Assembly: GCA_037043015.1 (NCBI GenBank)
Contig: CM073323.1
Location: forward strand, 27,866,758-27,930,757
Direction of reading: 5' to 3'
From: Bryum argenteum
Lineage: Eukaryota > Streptophyta > Bryopsida > Bryales > Bryaceae
DNA length: 64,000 bases
A program made the translations under genes and the position numbers. Every line of letters begins with the position of its first letter. Within the stretch, counting starts at the first letter, position 1. Under the pieces are notes generated by a model. The model made no database searches. It was not told the DNA's origin and saw only the letters and a list, made by a program, of their open reading frames with translations. Of this stretch, positions 47,722-60,613 are shown in pieces.

Positions 47722-47913
47722 ATGCAAACCCTGCCATCGCCATCCTCCCCAGTCTCTTCCCAATCAACCGAAGCTGCTGCCATTGCCGAAGCTCAAGAAC
47801 GTCTTCTGATCCCACCGCATTGCAAACAACCCTACTCTCACTGCTCCGGCACCATAACCCTAGAAGACGGCTTGTCTACTATGATAGCCACGCCGATTGC
47901 TAGACCAATTTGA
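47722..47913 (+). CDS. Small divergent frame next to LIN37, unknown
   Basis: 63-residue frame starting 30 bp from the LIN37 start codon on the opposite strand. Composition is gene-like (ERLLIPPHCKQPYSHCSG, TITLEDG), unlike the AT-rich DNA beyond 48100. It could be a first exon, an uORF, or part of a shared promoter. No domain recognised and no downstream exon found. Confidence 0.3.
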   Translation: MQTLPSPSSPVSSQSTEAAAIAEAQERLLIPPHCKQPYSHCSGTITLEDGLSTMIATPIARPI

Positions 47914-50900
47914 TCATTTGCAATAACTTACGAGAAAAACGATCATACATAGCGAAACAGGGCAAGGTGCTCTTTTGTATGTGGGTCGGCACAGCAGGAG
48001 GCAGAACAGAAGCAATGGAGGGAAAAGGCAAATTACAAACGAAGAGTACTGACATTGCTCACTGGGCTGACTGACAAGCAGCCATAGGAGACGCAACACT
48101 CCCCCCCCCCCCCCTTGGCTCGTTTTGAATTCAACGCCCTCCCCAAGACGGATGAATGAACATATATGTGGATGTGTGTTTGGATGAGACTACTGTAGTA
48201 GTGAGTAGCAAAGCGGTCTTGGTCGGTCAGACCGTACTGTACAGTTCATGAGGCCTTTACATGCCAGATAGATTCCGAACATATCATTATTGCTCATAAA
48301 TTATCAATTTTGTTGAAACAATTAATGTATTATCAATTAAAAAAATACATTTGTACCATAGCAATCAATTTTGCGAGAGAAACAAGTGCATTATTGCTCA
48401 TAAAAAATCCTGAAGAAAAATGGCCTCTTTTAGTGCAAATTCTCAATTTTTGACGTATTCTGAAATATGTAATTGTGGGATATAATACCTTACTTGTACA
48501 TGTACATACCAAATCTCTAAGTCAAATCTTAACCATTTTGTAGTGTTTTGTAAAGAAAACAAAAAAAAATCTATTTTAGAAGTTAAGTTAGCTTGAGGCT
48601 CTTCAAATTTTGATCATGTGCATGTTAAGATTTTATTATACATATTATTTTTCTTCTCACGGGACCTACAAAACCAAAAGAAATGCATGAATCTTCACAT
48701 GGGGGTATATTGAAATTCAAATACAAAGGTCAATAATTAACAATAAAAGACATATGTAAAAAAATATTGGATTGGATATACCGTATAACCACTTTTTTGT
48801 CAAAGTGCATAAAACAAAGCTAAAAAAGAAATAAGGTTTTTAATTTTGGCACATGTTACCTTTTGAGTAATTTGGATATTACCATTTTGGTAACCAATTT
48901 ACTTCTATCTCTTTTTCTTATTATGTAGTATATTATTATTATTTTAGTATATTTGTTTATTCTTCATTATTTTCATTTTCATATTCATATTCCTTATTTT
49001 CTCTTTTCTTAACCCCTAATAATCCTTAAATCTTGGAATGGATTTTTGATGTTTTTGGCAAGGTTGTTTACATATGACAAAAATGAGTAGTTTTTGTTTT
49101 TGGGAGTGGGCTTGATTCACTTGCTCAACACAACATTTCAGTTCAACAGTGATCATTTCATATCGCAAGAGCAACAACCAAACTTCATACTCAAACTTTA
49201 TGGATTCTTAAGTATCTAATTCAGAATTAGATTGAGAGCAGCCGAGAAATTGAAAGTCCAATATGGCGTCCATAATCACTTTTGAAAGCATGAAGCCACA
49301 ATAATATGAAGGTAAAGAAACAAAATGCAAACCATCAAGTAGATGCAAGAGAAGATGTGCTAATCCACTCAATAATTCTTGATGTTGATTATACGGAAGG
49401 GGCGAGCACTATCGTAGAAGGCCAATCATCTACCAACAATCTCGTTGCAGAGACACCAAATTACGGCTTTGGCAACATATGAATTGTCAGACATGACAAA
49501 GGTAGCAATGCATGGCGCATGAGGTTCTTGCAGACGTGCTCAACAAGCTTGCTGATTGATCGCACTTGACTTAGCGCATTGGATGACGGTTACGAGACGC
49601 AACAAACTTGGGAGCCCACATACATGAAAGCTAATTTAGCCATCCACCACAATACATTGATTGCTAGCCGCCGGTGAGTTTTATTAATGACAAGAACGCG
49701 GGAGAGATGACCATGGCCAACGTGTGGAGTTACAACCATTTGGTCCTATAATTTCAGAGTAGGTGCATAATCGAGTCCACTTTCCAAAAAGCTAAGGCAC
49801 GCCCAATTCCGAGTTAGGATGAAAAAATGGCAATCTAAGAACTAAAAGGCATTTCAAAAGGCATTTGTCTGAGTGGTATTCTTCTTCTTCTTTCCTCTAT
49901 TCCTCATTTTCCTCTTGTCTTTTCTTGTCACTTTTTCTTCGTCTAATCTTGTTCCAAAATCTCTTGTGAACAAATACCACCTCCATGGTGGTTTTTGAGC
50001 TCATAGAACTGCACTCTATTCATCACGTTTTGTCACACTTATTTTGGAATCCAAGAATGTACCTAGCTCAATCATGGTTGTAAGTGTGGTACAATGAATA
50101 AACCATCGACTAATAAAAGTTGAATATCACAGATGTCGGATTCAAGGTACAACGTTGGAGTTGGAACTTTCTCAAAACCAAGACACTCCTTGACCTAATA
50201 TGTTTTTGGTCTCATTCCGTAAACTTACACGCTCTTCACAACTAGAGTATTAGCTGAGATTCTTTTTTGCATACAATCATTACAATTGTATCCTTTTCTA
50301 AAGAGAACTAAAAGAAATCTATAATCCTGAAAGATGTAGGTGTAAAAATGAAGTTTCTCTTACCAATGATAGGTGTTACCTTTATAATGATTGTTTAAGG
50401 CACCCACTGTAGTCAACCTAGTTGGACTATGGTTCATTGTAGAATATACATGAATCAATACAATTTTGGTTAAAAGAACTTCCATCAAACGATTGTAAGG
50501 TTTGGAAAGGAAACGGGTAATTCTAGACTGTAAATAGAGTTAAAGACCAAAGAGGGGAGACAATCAATGAATACAACTTAAAATAACCATAATGTAATTG
50601 TAAACTTATATGCTTTTGTAATATGTAAAAACTTATAATGTAAAGGCACGGTTATACCATGAATATTTGGATATAGTTTGATATAATAAATAAATAATAT
50701 TATAAAAACTATAAAATATACATGACTTATTTGCAATTAACATGGAAATAAGTTCATTGTATTAATATCGGAAAAGTACCTTAGTCTACCTAAATAAGTT
50801 TTGTGTATCACTTTTTGTACTACCGATTTAAACACACTGTGAATATTTATCATTGAGTATTTGAATATTCAAAAACACACACAAAGAAGAAAAAAATTTA

Positions 50901-50946
50901 AAATTAAAAGAGACAACTATACTACAATATGTACACAAGTTCATAA

Positions 50947-50950
<4 letters not shown>

Positions 50951-51010
<60 letters not shown>
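50951..51010. repeat. (TA)n microsatellite, ~30 units
   Basis: Uninterrupted alternating TA over about 60 bp, ending in TATGTATT. Confidence 0.95.
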
Positions 51011-51015
<5 letters not shown>

Positions 51016-52423
51016 TTATTGAATTATATTTGGAAAATTTAGAAGTTCTTTAATCCAATATTTTGAGTACATTTTCACCAATCTACATAATTGATTTAAA
51101 CTTTAAACTTACCTCTAACCACTTAGCAAAAATTTAAAGTGAAGATATTATTTTATCTTCATGTAGTTCTTATTAAGGCGTAGTTGCTAAGAAAAATATC
51201 ACGGATTTAATTATCTTAATTTCAAAAACTTCCTACATACCAGACATAACAATGTCTAAATGTATATATTATCTCAAAATTTACACTATTTATATTGAAT
51301 TAGTCATCTCAGGATGCATAAAATATTACTATTGTGATGAAGTCATAATTGGTACAAATCTCAAATCTAAATTATCATTCAAAATTTATAATTTTCAAAA
51401 ATTCATTACTATGTATTATGATAAAATAAAATATAGTATTTGTCGGAAACAAGCCTTATATGAGTGATGATGTAACTTCTTGATAAAATGTAGCATAAGG
51501 AAGGTACTTAAGCATATTATAAGGATCATTCTAAAAAGAGTTTGTACATGAAAATAATCTTGGTGTTATGGATTTGGTTAATGGTAAAGCTTCCCAACTA
51601 GAAGCCTTGACTTTCAAAACCTAGTGAGTTCCATAACACCTAAAGTGGTAGGAACTGCCCTTGTTTTTCACAGAATATGAGGTTAGCTCCAAAATTTAGA
51701 ACCTTCCACAATCTCACCATATCATCTATATACAACTTTATTTTGGCCTCATTCTTTTTGCATAATAGTTCAATGTTTTTGAAAATATTATACATTGTTT
51801 TATTATTGCTCTTAAAAACTTCACCTCCATTTCTTTCTTTGCAGCAAATAATGCCTTAATTTTAAAATTCTTCTACTTTGTAATTGTAATGGTTCTATGA
51901 GCAATTCTTCAAGATCAACCACACTTCTTTACATTTTTTTTTTGTTAAAATTTACCCCTTTGATCTTCTTCTACATGCAAATTTAGGTTTTTTTCATGTT
52001 CTCTTTCTCCCTTCGAATCTATTGTACGATGTTGAATCTTGAATATCTTTTTGCTTCTTATATCATAAGGAAGTCTTTAAAAAGATGAGCAAAGATAGAA
52101 AAGTAATCTACGGATGAGAAGACAACAAACTCTATCACTTAAAAATATTAAATGGTACATGATTTAGAGGCGATAATATAAATGTTGAAAAATTCATTGA
52201 CTTGAGATTTTTGGACCATATTTGCGTTTGAGAACCCCTAATTTTTTGTCCGCAATTTCTTTATATGCTTCTATTGATAAAGTAAAAGTGCACAAACAAG
52301 TTTCACAATAAATCCAACAAAAAGTACTTTAAATATTAAAATTTAGAGAAAGAATATTATAATATTTGGTTTGATTTTTTTGTCTAATTTCCAATGGTCT
52401 TATAAACTAAAAAACATAAGAAG

Positions 52424-52560
52424 GCAGGTAGGTTAGTTAGTTAGTTCGTAGGTCGGTAGGTTTGGATGTTGGTAGGTTCGTAGGTTTGTATGTTAGTAGG
52501 TTTGTAGGTTAGTAGGTTGGTAAGTTTGTATGTTCGTAGGTTGGTATGTTGGTGGGTAGA
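52424..52560. repeat. Degenerate GTAGGTT-type minisatellite
   Basis: About 16 imperfect 8-bp units (GTAGGTTT, GTAGGTTG, GTATGTTG, GTAGGTTC). It is not the plant telomere repeat TTTAGGG. Confidence 0.85.
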
Positions 52561-53500
52561 AAGGATCACCCAATTCTGTAATATATTAATATATTTTTAA
52601 TTTTTTAATTTTTTTCCAAATTATCCACAACAATGTCAAAAAAGCTTATAAGAAATTTCATAATTTTTAAATTTGACCAATCTCTAGTTTTAGCCTAATG
52701 ACTTCTTTAATTTTATCAATCAAGCACTTTGCATCAACTCAATTAAAATTCAAGTGGACCATGACAAATTATCCAAAAGACTTACTATAATAGTTTTATG
52801 GGATTTAAAGCTGGTCAATTTCTTTTACAAGATATCAAATAAACAAAACTTAATAAACATTTTGCTTCAATTCTCTACTACCAAGTCATTATGGCTGTTA
52901 ACATTGCAGTTCATACAACACCTTTAAGATCAATACAAGCACTATCAAATTAGCCCATTGATACATCAAAATCATTTCTAACACTTCAACGTTGGCAATA
53001 AGACGACTTAATTTACAAGAAAAATTTAATTTAAGGAAACGTTTCTAATAAAAAATAAAATAAAATTTTCATTTTAAGCTCACCTACAACTTTACAAGAA
53101 AAAACGAGGACTACTACATTCAGATTACTCCGATTTTGGCCTTCGAGCCGTAAGTGACAACACTAATGTTACCCCAACCACACAGATAACAAGCTTAAGC
53201 ATGTCACTGTGGAATTATTGACCACCAAACAACATTCTATCATATTAAAGTGCTTGCTTTGACATTTATACAAAGTCACACACCAACTAAAAAGTCATCT
53301 CACTTTTCATCAACCAAACTTGAGCCACTTTTAGTTAGTACAAACAAAAAAAAGAAGTTCATAACTTCTACTAAGCCCAAAATACTTCTTAATGCTACCA
53401 AAAAATTCTCAAGTTCTAAATCAAGTAACATGCGCATTTACCACACATAAAACAGATGCAAAACACTCCTAACCCTCCGAATTTGCTTTCCCGCCAATGA

Positions 53501-55439
53501 CATTATGAACACCGCAGAAATCGTCATTGTTTGTTCATTTACTCCACCCACTACTCAAACTCTCTTACACACTAAATTTGCTAAGTCAATCACTATTGTG
53601 GATCCGGTTTCAATGATGGCAGCAAGTCTTCATACCGATCCAGTGCACATTGACAAGAAAGTTTATAAGACGAGGAATCAAGTACTTGTACAATATGAGA
53701 CAAGATTGACGGTAGTCAAAGACTGCCTTGTTCTTCACACACAATCATCTACGCTAAATCCACAACATGCGCGTACGGCCAACAAAGATGTTGTTACATA
53801 CGACGGAGATTGCACCCACCAAGATATCTCGTAATAGCGTGTAAACGCTTTCTTGTTAAAGTGTTATTTATTGTATTTATTGTGGCTCTTTTTGAAGACT
53901 TAGCAAACAACGTCATTTTGAGGTAATTTGTTTAAATAAAGATAATTTAATTATGAATGTAGTATGCATATTATTAAGGATTAGTTGTTGTAAGACGTTA
54001 GGTAGAATGTTTGGCGCAAAATAAAACTTTAGGTTAGATTTAGAGGAGAAGGATTAGAGGAGGGAAGGTTCCTACTAGTACATCCTAAAAGTAAGAATTG
54101 GCTAGTCACTTAAACTAAAGTCTGTTGTTCTATCATTCGTCTTGCGCATCTAAGTTTTGATGTTTATATTTATGATTAATTGTTTTGGTTTTATTTATTT
54201 AACTTTGTGCTAGCATGTGTGAGTTACATTCATGATATTGATGGATTTGATGCTTCAGCAATAGACTTTTTGTTAGGACCTTAAGTCTTGATTAGGATTA
54301 GGGTGAGTCGCCTCTTTGGCGACTACTTGTTAGGACCTTAAGTCTTGATTAGGATTAGGGTGAGTCGCCTCTTTGGCCTACAACGGATTAACATGTACGA
54401 AGGCCATGGTGAATGAGTTAAAAATAATACTACAATATTGCGTACTACTAAAACCAACGGAGAATGAGAACATGGCCGCACAATGTGACTGCAATAGCAA
54501 CTGAATTTGCCTGAAGTGCGCAAGTAAAAGCAGTTTGAAGATAGCTCTTCACTTCAGCATTGCCGGAGCTACCGGGGAAGGACATGTGGCCCAAGAAGTC
54601 GCCACTATAACTCTTCGGTCCAATGTCAGCCGACGGTTGCCGCCGCTCAGCTCAGTGCCGACCGAGCTCTACTCTTTTATACCAAACGCGGCCGCTCAAC
54701 ACAAAACCGCCGCTACTCGAGGCCTCCATTGTTTTTTTAAACGTTGCCAAACATATAAAAAGTATGTTCAGGGAATTAGCAACAATAATGAACGAAGATG
54801 AGTCCGATTGGCAGCTCCGACACCTCATCTCAAGTCAAGCGGCGCCACATCCTCTAGATTGTTTCGACGTTATTTTAGGGTTTCGACACCCAAAAGTCTA
54901 TAATTCAAATCAATGACCTCAATTGCAGGAAACTCAGTCTATATTACATCATGAAAACTAATCTAGTGCGTTGTATACTAAAAAGATGCCATGCTTTGCA
55001 AAATCTTCGATATTTTGCCTACCCTCCAATTTTTTTCCCACAACATCACAAATTGATCAATAAGCTTTTCCTAAGTATGGAAGGTTTCCACTATATTTTT
55101 TATCAACATATTTTTACTAAATTTTTTTTCTTGACTTATTTGACATGATCCTACTGAGCCATCAAAAGAATTGTTAACTTTTATGTGGTATATTGGTGAG
55201 TTTCGCCTTGAAAAAGGTATTATAGTAGTATACACTTCTCTAGTGTGTTGTGCTATACGATATAGAGTTGGCTCTTAACACATGATTTAAATTCATCATG
55301 AAACATTTTTTGCTAATGAATCTTTGATCAAACCAATTTTGCCTTTTTCACACCATCTTTGCAACAATCCTAACATGATAGCTCGATTCTTGGTCCAACA
55401 TCACCCGTTATTTGACAAAGCCCTCGATTCCTGGAACTA
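53501..55439. other. Spacer before the LINE, no firm gene
   Basis: The plus frame 53505-53834 (109 residues) has no recognised domain. 54540-54900 is more GC-rich with overlapping frames but no identifiable protein. A 51-bp segment at 54270-54320 is repeated in tandem at 54327-54377 (period 57, contains CTTAAGTCTTGATTAGGATT). Confidence 0.45.
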
Positions 55440-55531
55440 CTTTCTCAAGGTATTGAAGCTCCGGCTTGCCCTGCGGACAGCCAACAACCAAAAGCGCTCG
55501 ACAGCAACGAGCCATGCAACTAACAAAATCA

Positions 55532-55715
55532 ACCACCGAGAGCACACTGCAGTAGCAGAACCAACACCAAATATCAGAAACCACCGAGGCACACTCCAGC
55601 AACAGCAGCAGCACCAACACCGAATATGAGGAACTACCGAGGCACACTCCAGTAACAACATCACGAACAGGAAGTAGCAGCCCGAACAGCAAGTAGCAGC
55701 CAACCACCGAGAGAA
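55532..55715 (+). repeat. Tandem units in the LINE leader
   Basis: ACCACCGAG or ACTACCGAG starts a new unit at about 55532, 55580, 55632 and 55703; the units (48-70 bp) share CACACTCCAG and ACCAACACC. Tandem monomers in 5' UTRs often carry LINE promoters; this function is inferred. Confidence 0.7.
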
Positions 55716-56047
55716 AATTCAGCAGGCGCTCCGCATCGAAGCCGATTGAACTGCTCTGCTGAAGCCTCTCCTTCTCCGTCCCAACAATTGCCATCACAGG
55801 ATTTGAATTCTCCTACTCCCGAGGCTCGCACTAATTGTCTTGGTGTCGTCCTGGGCGCCGAAATTGAACGTATCCAAGGCCCCTGGTACCGGACTGCTGT
55901 CACCGGATCACTGTTTCCAGCCTACACGAGCTTCTGCAACTCTGCAACCTTCTATCTTGATACAGCTGCCGCACCTCCATTCCATACACACTCAAACTTT
56001 GTTGGAACAGACACGAGCAGGTTTCAAAACGAGCAAAGATAGTATCA

Positions 56048-57614
56048 ATGACGCTTCGGACTATTGTTCTCGTGTTGGCGCTTCTCGCTACAGTTGTGGT
56101 GGCTGATAAATTTGCAGCATCGACTGTTACGACTTCCAACTCTTTAGCATTCTCGAACATCAAGTTGATTACAACTCGCACATGTTCAATTTCAAAACCA
56201 TGGACCGGAGCACTCAAGCCTAGCAGCTCGTCCCAGCTTCAACAACACCATGGCTTGCTTCACCAGCATCCGAGACTAACACAACTACACTGTACAGCTC
56301 TCTACTCCTCCTCCCTGCACAAAAACACTGCACCAACTTTTGCACATCACCGCACTCACAATACATACACACACAAACTCCCACTTCTTACACACCTACA
56401 CACGCAAACACCATCAACACTCTTGGTTACATCAATCCACTTGCACACCAATACAAAAACACAGATATGCTTGCACTCCAAAACACACATCTTGATTAAC
56501 TCCAAAACACTCATAACGACCATCGAATCTCATCGAAATGTTCAAATGAGGACACAACTCCCTTCGAACTTTACTCACTGTAGAAAATCTCATACAAGCA
56601 AAAACCTGCCATCTGATTCTTACAATCTCAACTTGCGCACACTACGATCTGCCTACCCTGGGGATAACTTCTCCTATGGACCAAAAGAATTGCCTTTCAT
56701 CGAACTGAGCTCATCTGCACTAAAAAATGCTCCCTTGTCGATTTGAACACCAATGCAATCCGCACATCTTGAAGTTGCGCCTACGTACCCCACCTTGCTC
56801 CCCGCGCACCCTCACAGCCCAAGATACTGATGGTGGTGACATGCCGAAACGTACACCTATCACTGCTATTGCAAGAGAAATACAAACACCGAGTGCCGCC
56901 TTTCAACCTTACATACTTGCACCGCAAATTCTCGCAACAACATCACATACCCTAGCAGCAGTGGCATCCCTGGGAGTCGCGACGCCGGTATCGCTCATCA
57001 CAGACGCCCTCACGAACTCTCACCGAGGGCGACTCGCACCGCCGGCCCTCGCGTCACTGCAGCACCCCACCAACCTCAGCTCTCCGCCCTCGCAAACCCT
57101 AAACGAATCTGCACGCCACTCTGCCATCCTTCACGAACCTTGTCGCAACACCTCCGCAGGTCGCGAACATCACCTACAAACGACAAAAACGGGACCCCAA
57201 ACCTCGAGACGCGCAACTGTACTTCGTTGGCTGGCAAAGACAAAATCTTCCACCCGACTCCGAACATGCAACCAATTACGCAAAATACCTCATAAATCTC
57301 GACACCCACCATATTTGTCATTTATCACTTCACCTCCCATCACGATTTCCCACCAAAACCTACCTCTTCGCCCTACCTTAGCATCCCTGTACTTCCATAA
57401 GCGCCGCCCACACTTGATCTCTCTGGCCCCGACACCCTCAAACCTCTTCAGTCAGCATCTCACCAAAAATAGAACACACTCCGCGTCCACCATACTGGAT
57501 CACCCCACGTTCAAGATAATGCAGCCGCCCTTAACTCCTCCTGCCAGACACAAATTGGTCAGAACCTCTCCCTGTACCCACCCACCACCCATCAACCTCA
57601 CACCGAAACATTGA
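56048..57614 (+). other. Two long open frames in the LINE leader, status unknown
   Basis: 56048-56746 (232 residues) and 56727-57614 (295 residues) overlap slightly and lie upstream of ORF1. The first starts with a hydrophobic stretch resembling a signal peptide (TIVLVLALLATVVVA). Neither has a recognised domain. Both are long for an A/C-rich sequence, where TAA is frequent, so they may be remnants of a coding leader; equally they may be chance. Confidence 0.35.
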
Positions 57615-57907
57615 CAACCACAACACTAACGCAAGTCTCGCACACCCATATAAACACCAAGCTTATTTTGCCTCCAAATCTCATACCGCCGCACCATCTG
57701 CTCGGGTACCGCATTCGACAATGTCTCTTGAATATAGAGCTGAGATTTTTTCGCCTCCCTTCAACTAACGTCCACTATTGTTTTGCAGTGAATCACACGC
57801 CTTTGCACATCAGGTACTATACATTTTTCTTCTCTCTTCACGCACTATTGCATTCTTCCTCCCACCAATGCTGCCACAATAACGTAACCTCCCGTCTTGC
57901 AGGAAAA

Positions 57908-60037
57908 ATGGCACGAGTTAAATTGACCATGCGTAAGGTCAGCACATCCTACGACTCTCAACATTCATTGTCTAGCCGCCTTCTCAAAGCAAGGTCCTCC
58001 GGATCCAAGAAGAAGAAGCTCTCGATCAAGCTCAACGCCCTGGCGCTCGAATCCACTCCCACCAGCACGATCAACGCACCAGCCACGAACAATCGCGACG
58101 CAGCCACACCTGCAATGGAGATACTGAAGCATCGATCTGCCTCTTAAAAATCCCACTCTGAGAGACGTTGCGCGACTGGTGACACCGACGACTCGCAAGG
58201 TGAAGTTGGATCCCCCTCTTCGTACAACACACCGCCCCCGCATACGCTCGCAGACCCAAGCCCCGTGACCTCCTCATCAAATGGCGTACCGGCGACCCTC
58301 ACCCACGCTGCCTCTCTCCTGGCCACCCCCCACTGACCGCCAAGCCAGCAACAAACGTCGCCACCACGCATGCGGAACATGTCGAGCGGTACAACGGCCA
58401 CGTCAATCCAAGAGCGACCCTCGCTGGACATCCCAGCCCAACGCCTCCCAAATAAGACTCCACCTACTGACGCTCCAACACCAATTTCTCTGGTAAACCC
58501 CCCACTTACACTGACTTCACACACCATCTTTGGCTCACAATCTGTGCACGAGGTCCTCAACAAAGAACAAGGTCTCCCTGAGTTCACTAGATATAGCACT
58601 AACAACTTATCAGAGTTAGGAATGCCCGAATCAGAAGTACTAGAGTGTCTTGCCTATCGACACTCATTCCCTCATTTACCTCAACAACTATTTCCAACAG
58701 TTAGACCAGACGGTATTCCAGGACAATTCTACCATCTTACACAAATCCCTTTTGGCATAGAAATAGATACTCATACTGGTCTAGCACACACTCACCAAAT
58801 TGTAATCAGATTTGACTCTAACTACAATAACATAAAAAAATCTGAGGTCCAAGCTGCTGCCATGGCTAGGTTTGAAACCATGGGCATCCTCCTTGCTAAC
58901 AGATTTAGAGTTCCAGTCAGTGCCATTGTTCATCCACACACAAAAAACTGGTTAGGCTTTTTGAAGGTAGATTTGCTCAACCTCAACATAGATGGTCTTG
59001 CACTACTCAAAGGTACGCGTATCTTTACTATGAAACTCCAGGATTCTAACTATGCCATAGGAAAAGTAGAAAAAGGCTTTGACTTCCCTTCTACGGCCGC
59101 CAATAGACGCCTCGAACTTACAAGCCCCTATCTCTCTCATTTCACCTCTCGCCAACTTTTGGGAGAACTAACACGTTTAGACTACCTTGCTGGTGCTAAC
59201 CTGGAATTTATTGGTGTAACTAAGCGCACCAAACAATTGGAATCAACGGAGATCACCGTTGCGTCAGAATCTACAAAACGGTATCTTCTCAACACCCCTC
59301 TTCTCCTCTCCGGACATCGCTTACATGTCTCTTCCTCCTCCTCTGATAGGTTATCAAATCCTAACACGCCAGAAGCCCTTACAACCTCCATATTCATTAG
59401 AGGACTGCCAGTAGAGTACTCACAAAATCAAATTACTGCTGCTATTCACAAAATGCTATCTCCAAAAAATGTCCTTGGAGTTACATATAACCGTGCAGAA
59501 AGAGATGCAATGGGAAGACATGATGGTGTGGCCACAGTTCGCTACCTCAACGCTGCAGTCTATACGCATTGGTGCAGCCGAAAGGGAGTCCCATGCCTTG
59601 GGAAACTCATCGATTTTGCACCCCACACAAAAAGCCTTGCAGGTACCAAGCGAATCGCCAAAGCAAGAGATCAAGACAACCGTCCGACACGTGAAGTCAT
59701 CGCCGAAGCCATCACCGCATACAAGAATGAAACTCCTCCAGCACCGTCTCTCCACCAACTCGAATCCATCCTCCAAGCAGTAGAACAACGGCTATGTACT
59801 CACATCTCCTCAGTAGGCGTCGAACTCTCCAACCTCACAACACAAAAATTAGACGCTTCTGCCGCCCAAGCTGCTTCCCACCACAACCACATAGTCCACC
59901 AGCTACAGCTATTAGCCTCTGCCTCTCGAGCCTATAGTGACCAAATGGGTGGAATTTTCTCGGCACTAAACAATGGACCCGCCGATGGTCCACTAGCACC
60001 ACCCACACTACCGGACGCCACTACTAGATATGATTAG
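57908..60037 (+). pseudogene. LINE ORF1 protein with RRM-like domain, two in-frame stops near the N-terminus
   Basis: One frame runs from ATG 57908 (MARVKLTMRK) to TAG at 60035-60037, interrupted by TAA at 58145-58147 and TGA at 58334-58336; the intact part starting at ATG 58370 is 555 residues. The central region (FYHLTQIPFGIEIDTHTG onward) is a large conserved-looking domain I cannot name. Residues ~339-420 of the 58370 frame fit an RRM: RNP2-like SIFIRGLP and RNP1-like DGVATVRYL. The C-terminal ~100 residues look helical (LESILQAVEQRL, ...QLQLLASAS), possibly for multimerisation. ORF1 proteins of LINEs bind RNA, so an RRM fits. A GT...TTGCAG intron-like segment precedes 57908 (~57811-57900). 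Confidence 0.7.
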
Positions 60038-60613
60038 TACACCATATCACTATAGCTCCATATTCATTAATTTTGCCTTGTATTTCTTTACTTTTATTTA
60101 TAGTATTGTGTCTTATATTAATTTACTTTTAATTTTTACATGTTTGTATTATTTCTACTATAATATAGAAGGTTATTATGTTAGTAAAGTACTAGTATGT
60201 ACCACATTGTTTAAATCTAACGGAAAAACCACATTGTCTTTAACTACGCATGGCCTTCCTCAAGCCTCTCAGTCCCCATCAAACACAAATTTCCCTAATC
60301 TACAAAAACCTAAATCTTTCTACCGCACATACTACACCACAAAATCAATCCTCATTCAACTTCTATGCCTTCTAGAAACAGTACATACATCACATCAAAC
60401 CTACGCACCGGTTTTACCAAACCGGCAGACCATCCGTCCAAAAATTCACATTCATACACACATACTCTCGTCAATATTCCCTACAAAACTCTTAGTACTC
60501 AAAACCCCCTTCCAAACCTCCCTTTCATACCCACCAAATTCACCTAGTTTATTCATTCAACATATACATATACACCAACAAACTTCTATCACCACCTTTT
60601 ATACTCTTCTCAT
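60038..60613 (+). other. Inter-ORF region of the LINE
   Basis: A frame starting at ATG 60030, overlapping the ORF1 stop by 8 bases, runs to 60644 (204 residues). It begins with a hydrophobic segment and then becomes low-complexity. No domain recognised; may be compositional. Confidence 0.4.

Larger units (their letters stand above)
47914..53500. other. AT-rich gene-free stretch with simple repeats
   Basis: No recognised gene or complete mobile element on either strand. Contains a C run at 48101-48115, a long (TA)n microsatellite at about 50951-51010, and a degenerate GTAGGTTx array (next entries). Confidence 0.55.

Noticed and set aside
52424-52560. Possible interstitial telomere repeat
   Set aside because: Units are GTAGGTTT/GTAGGTTG variants, not TTTAGGG.
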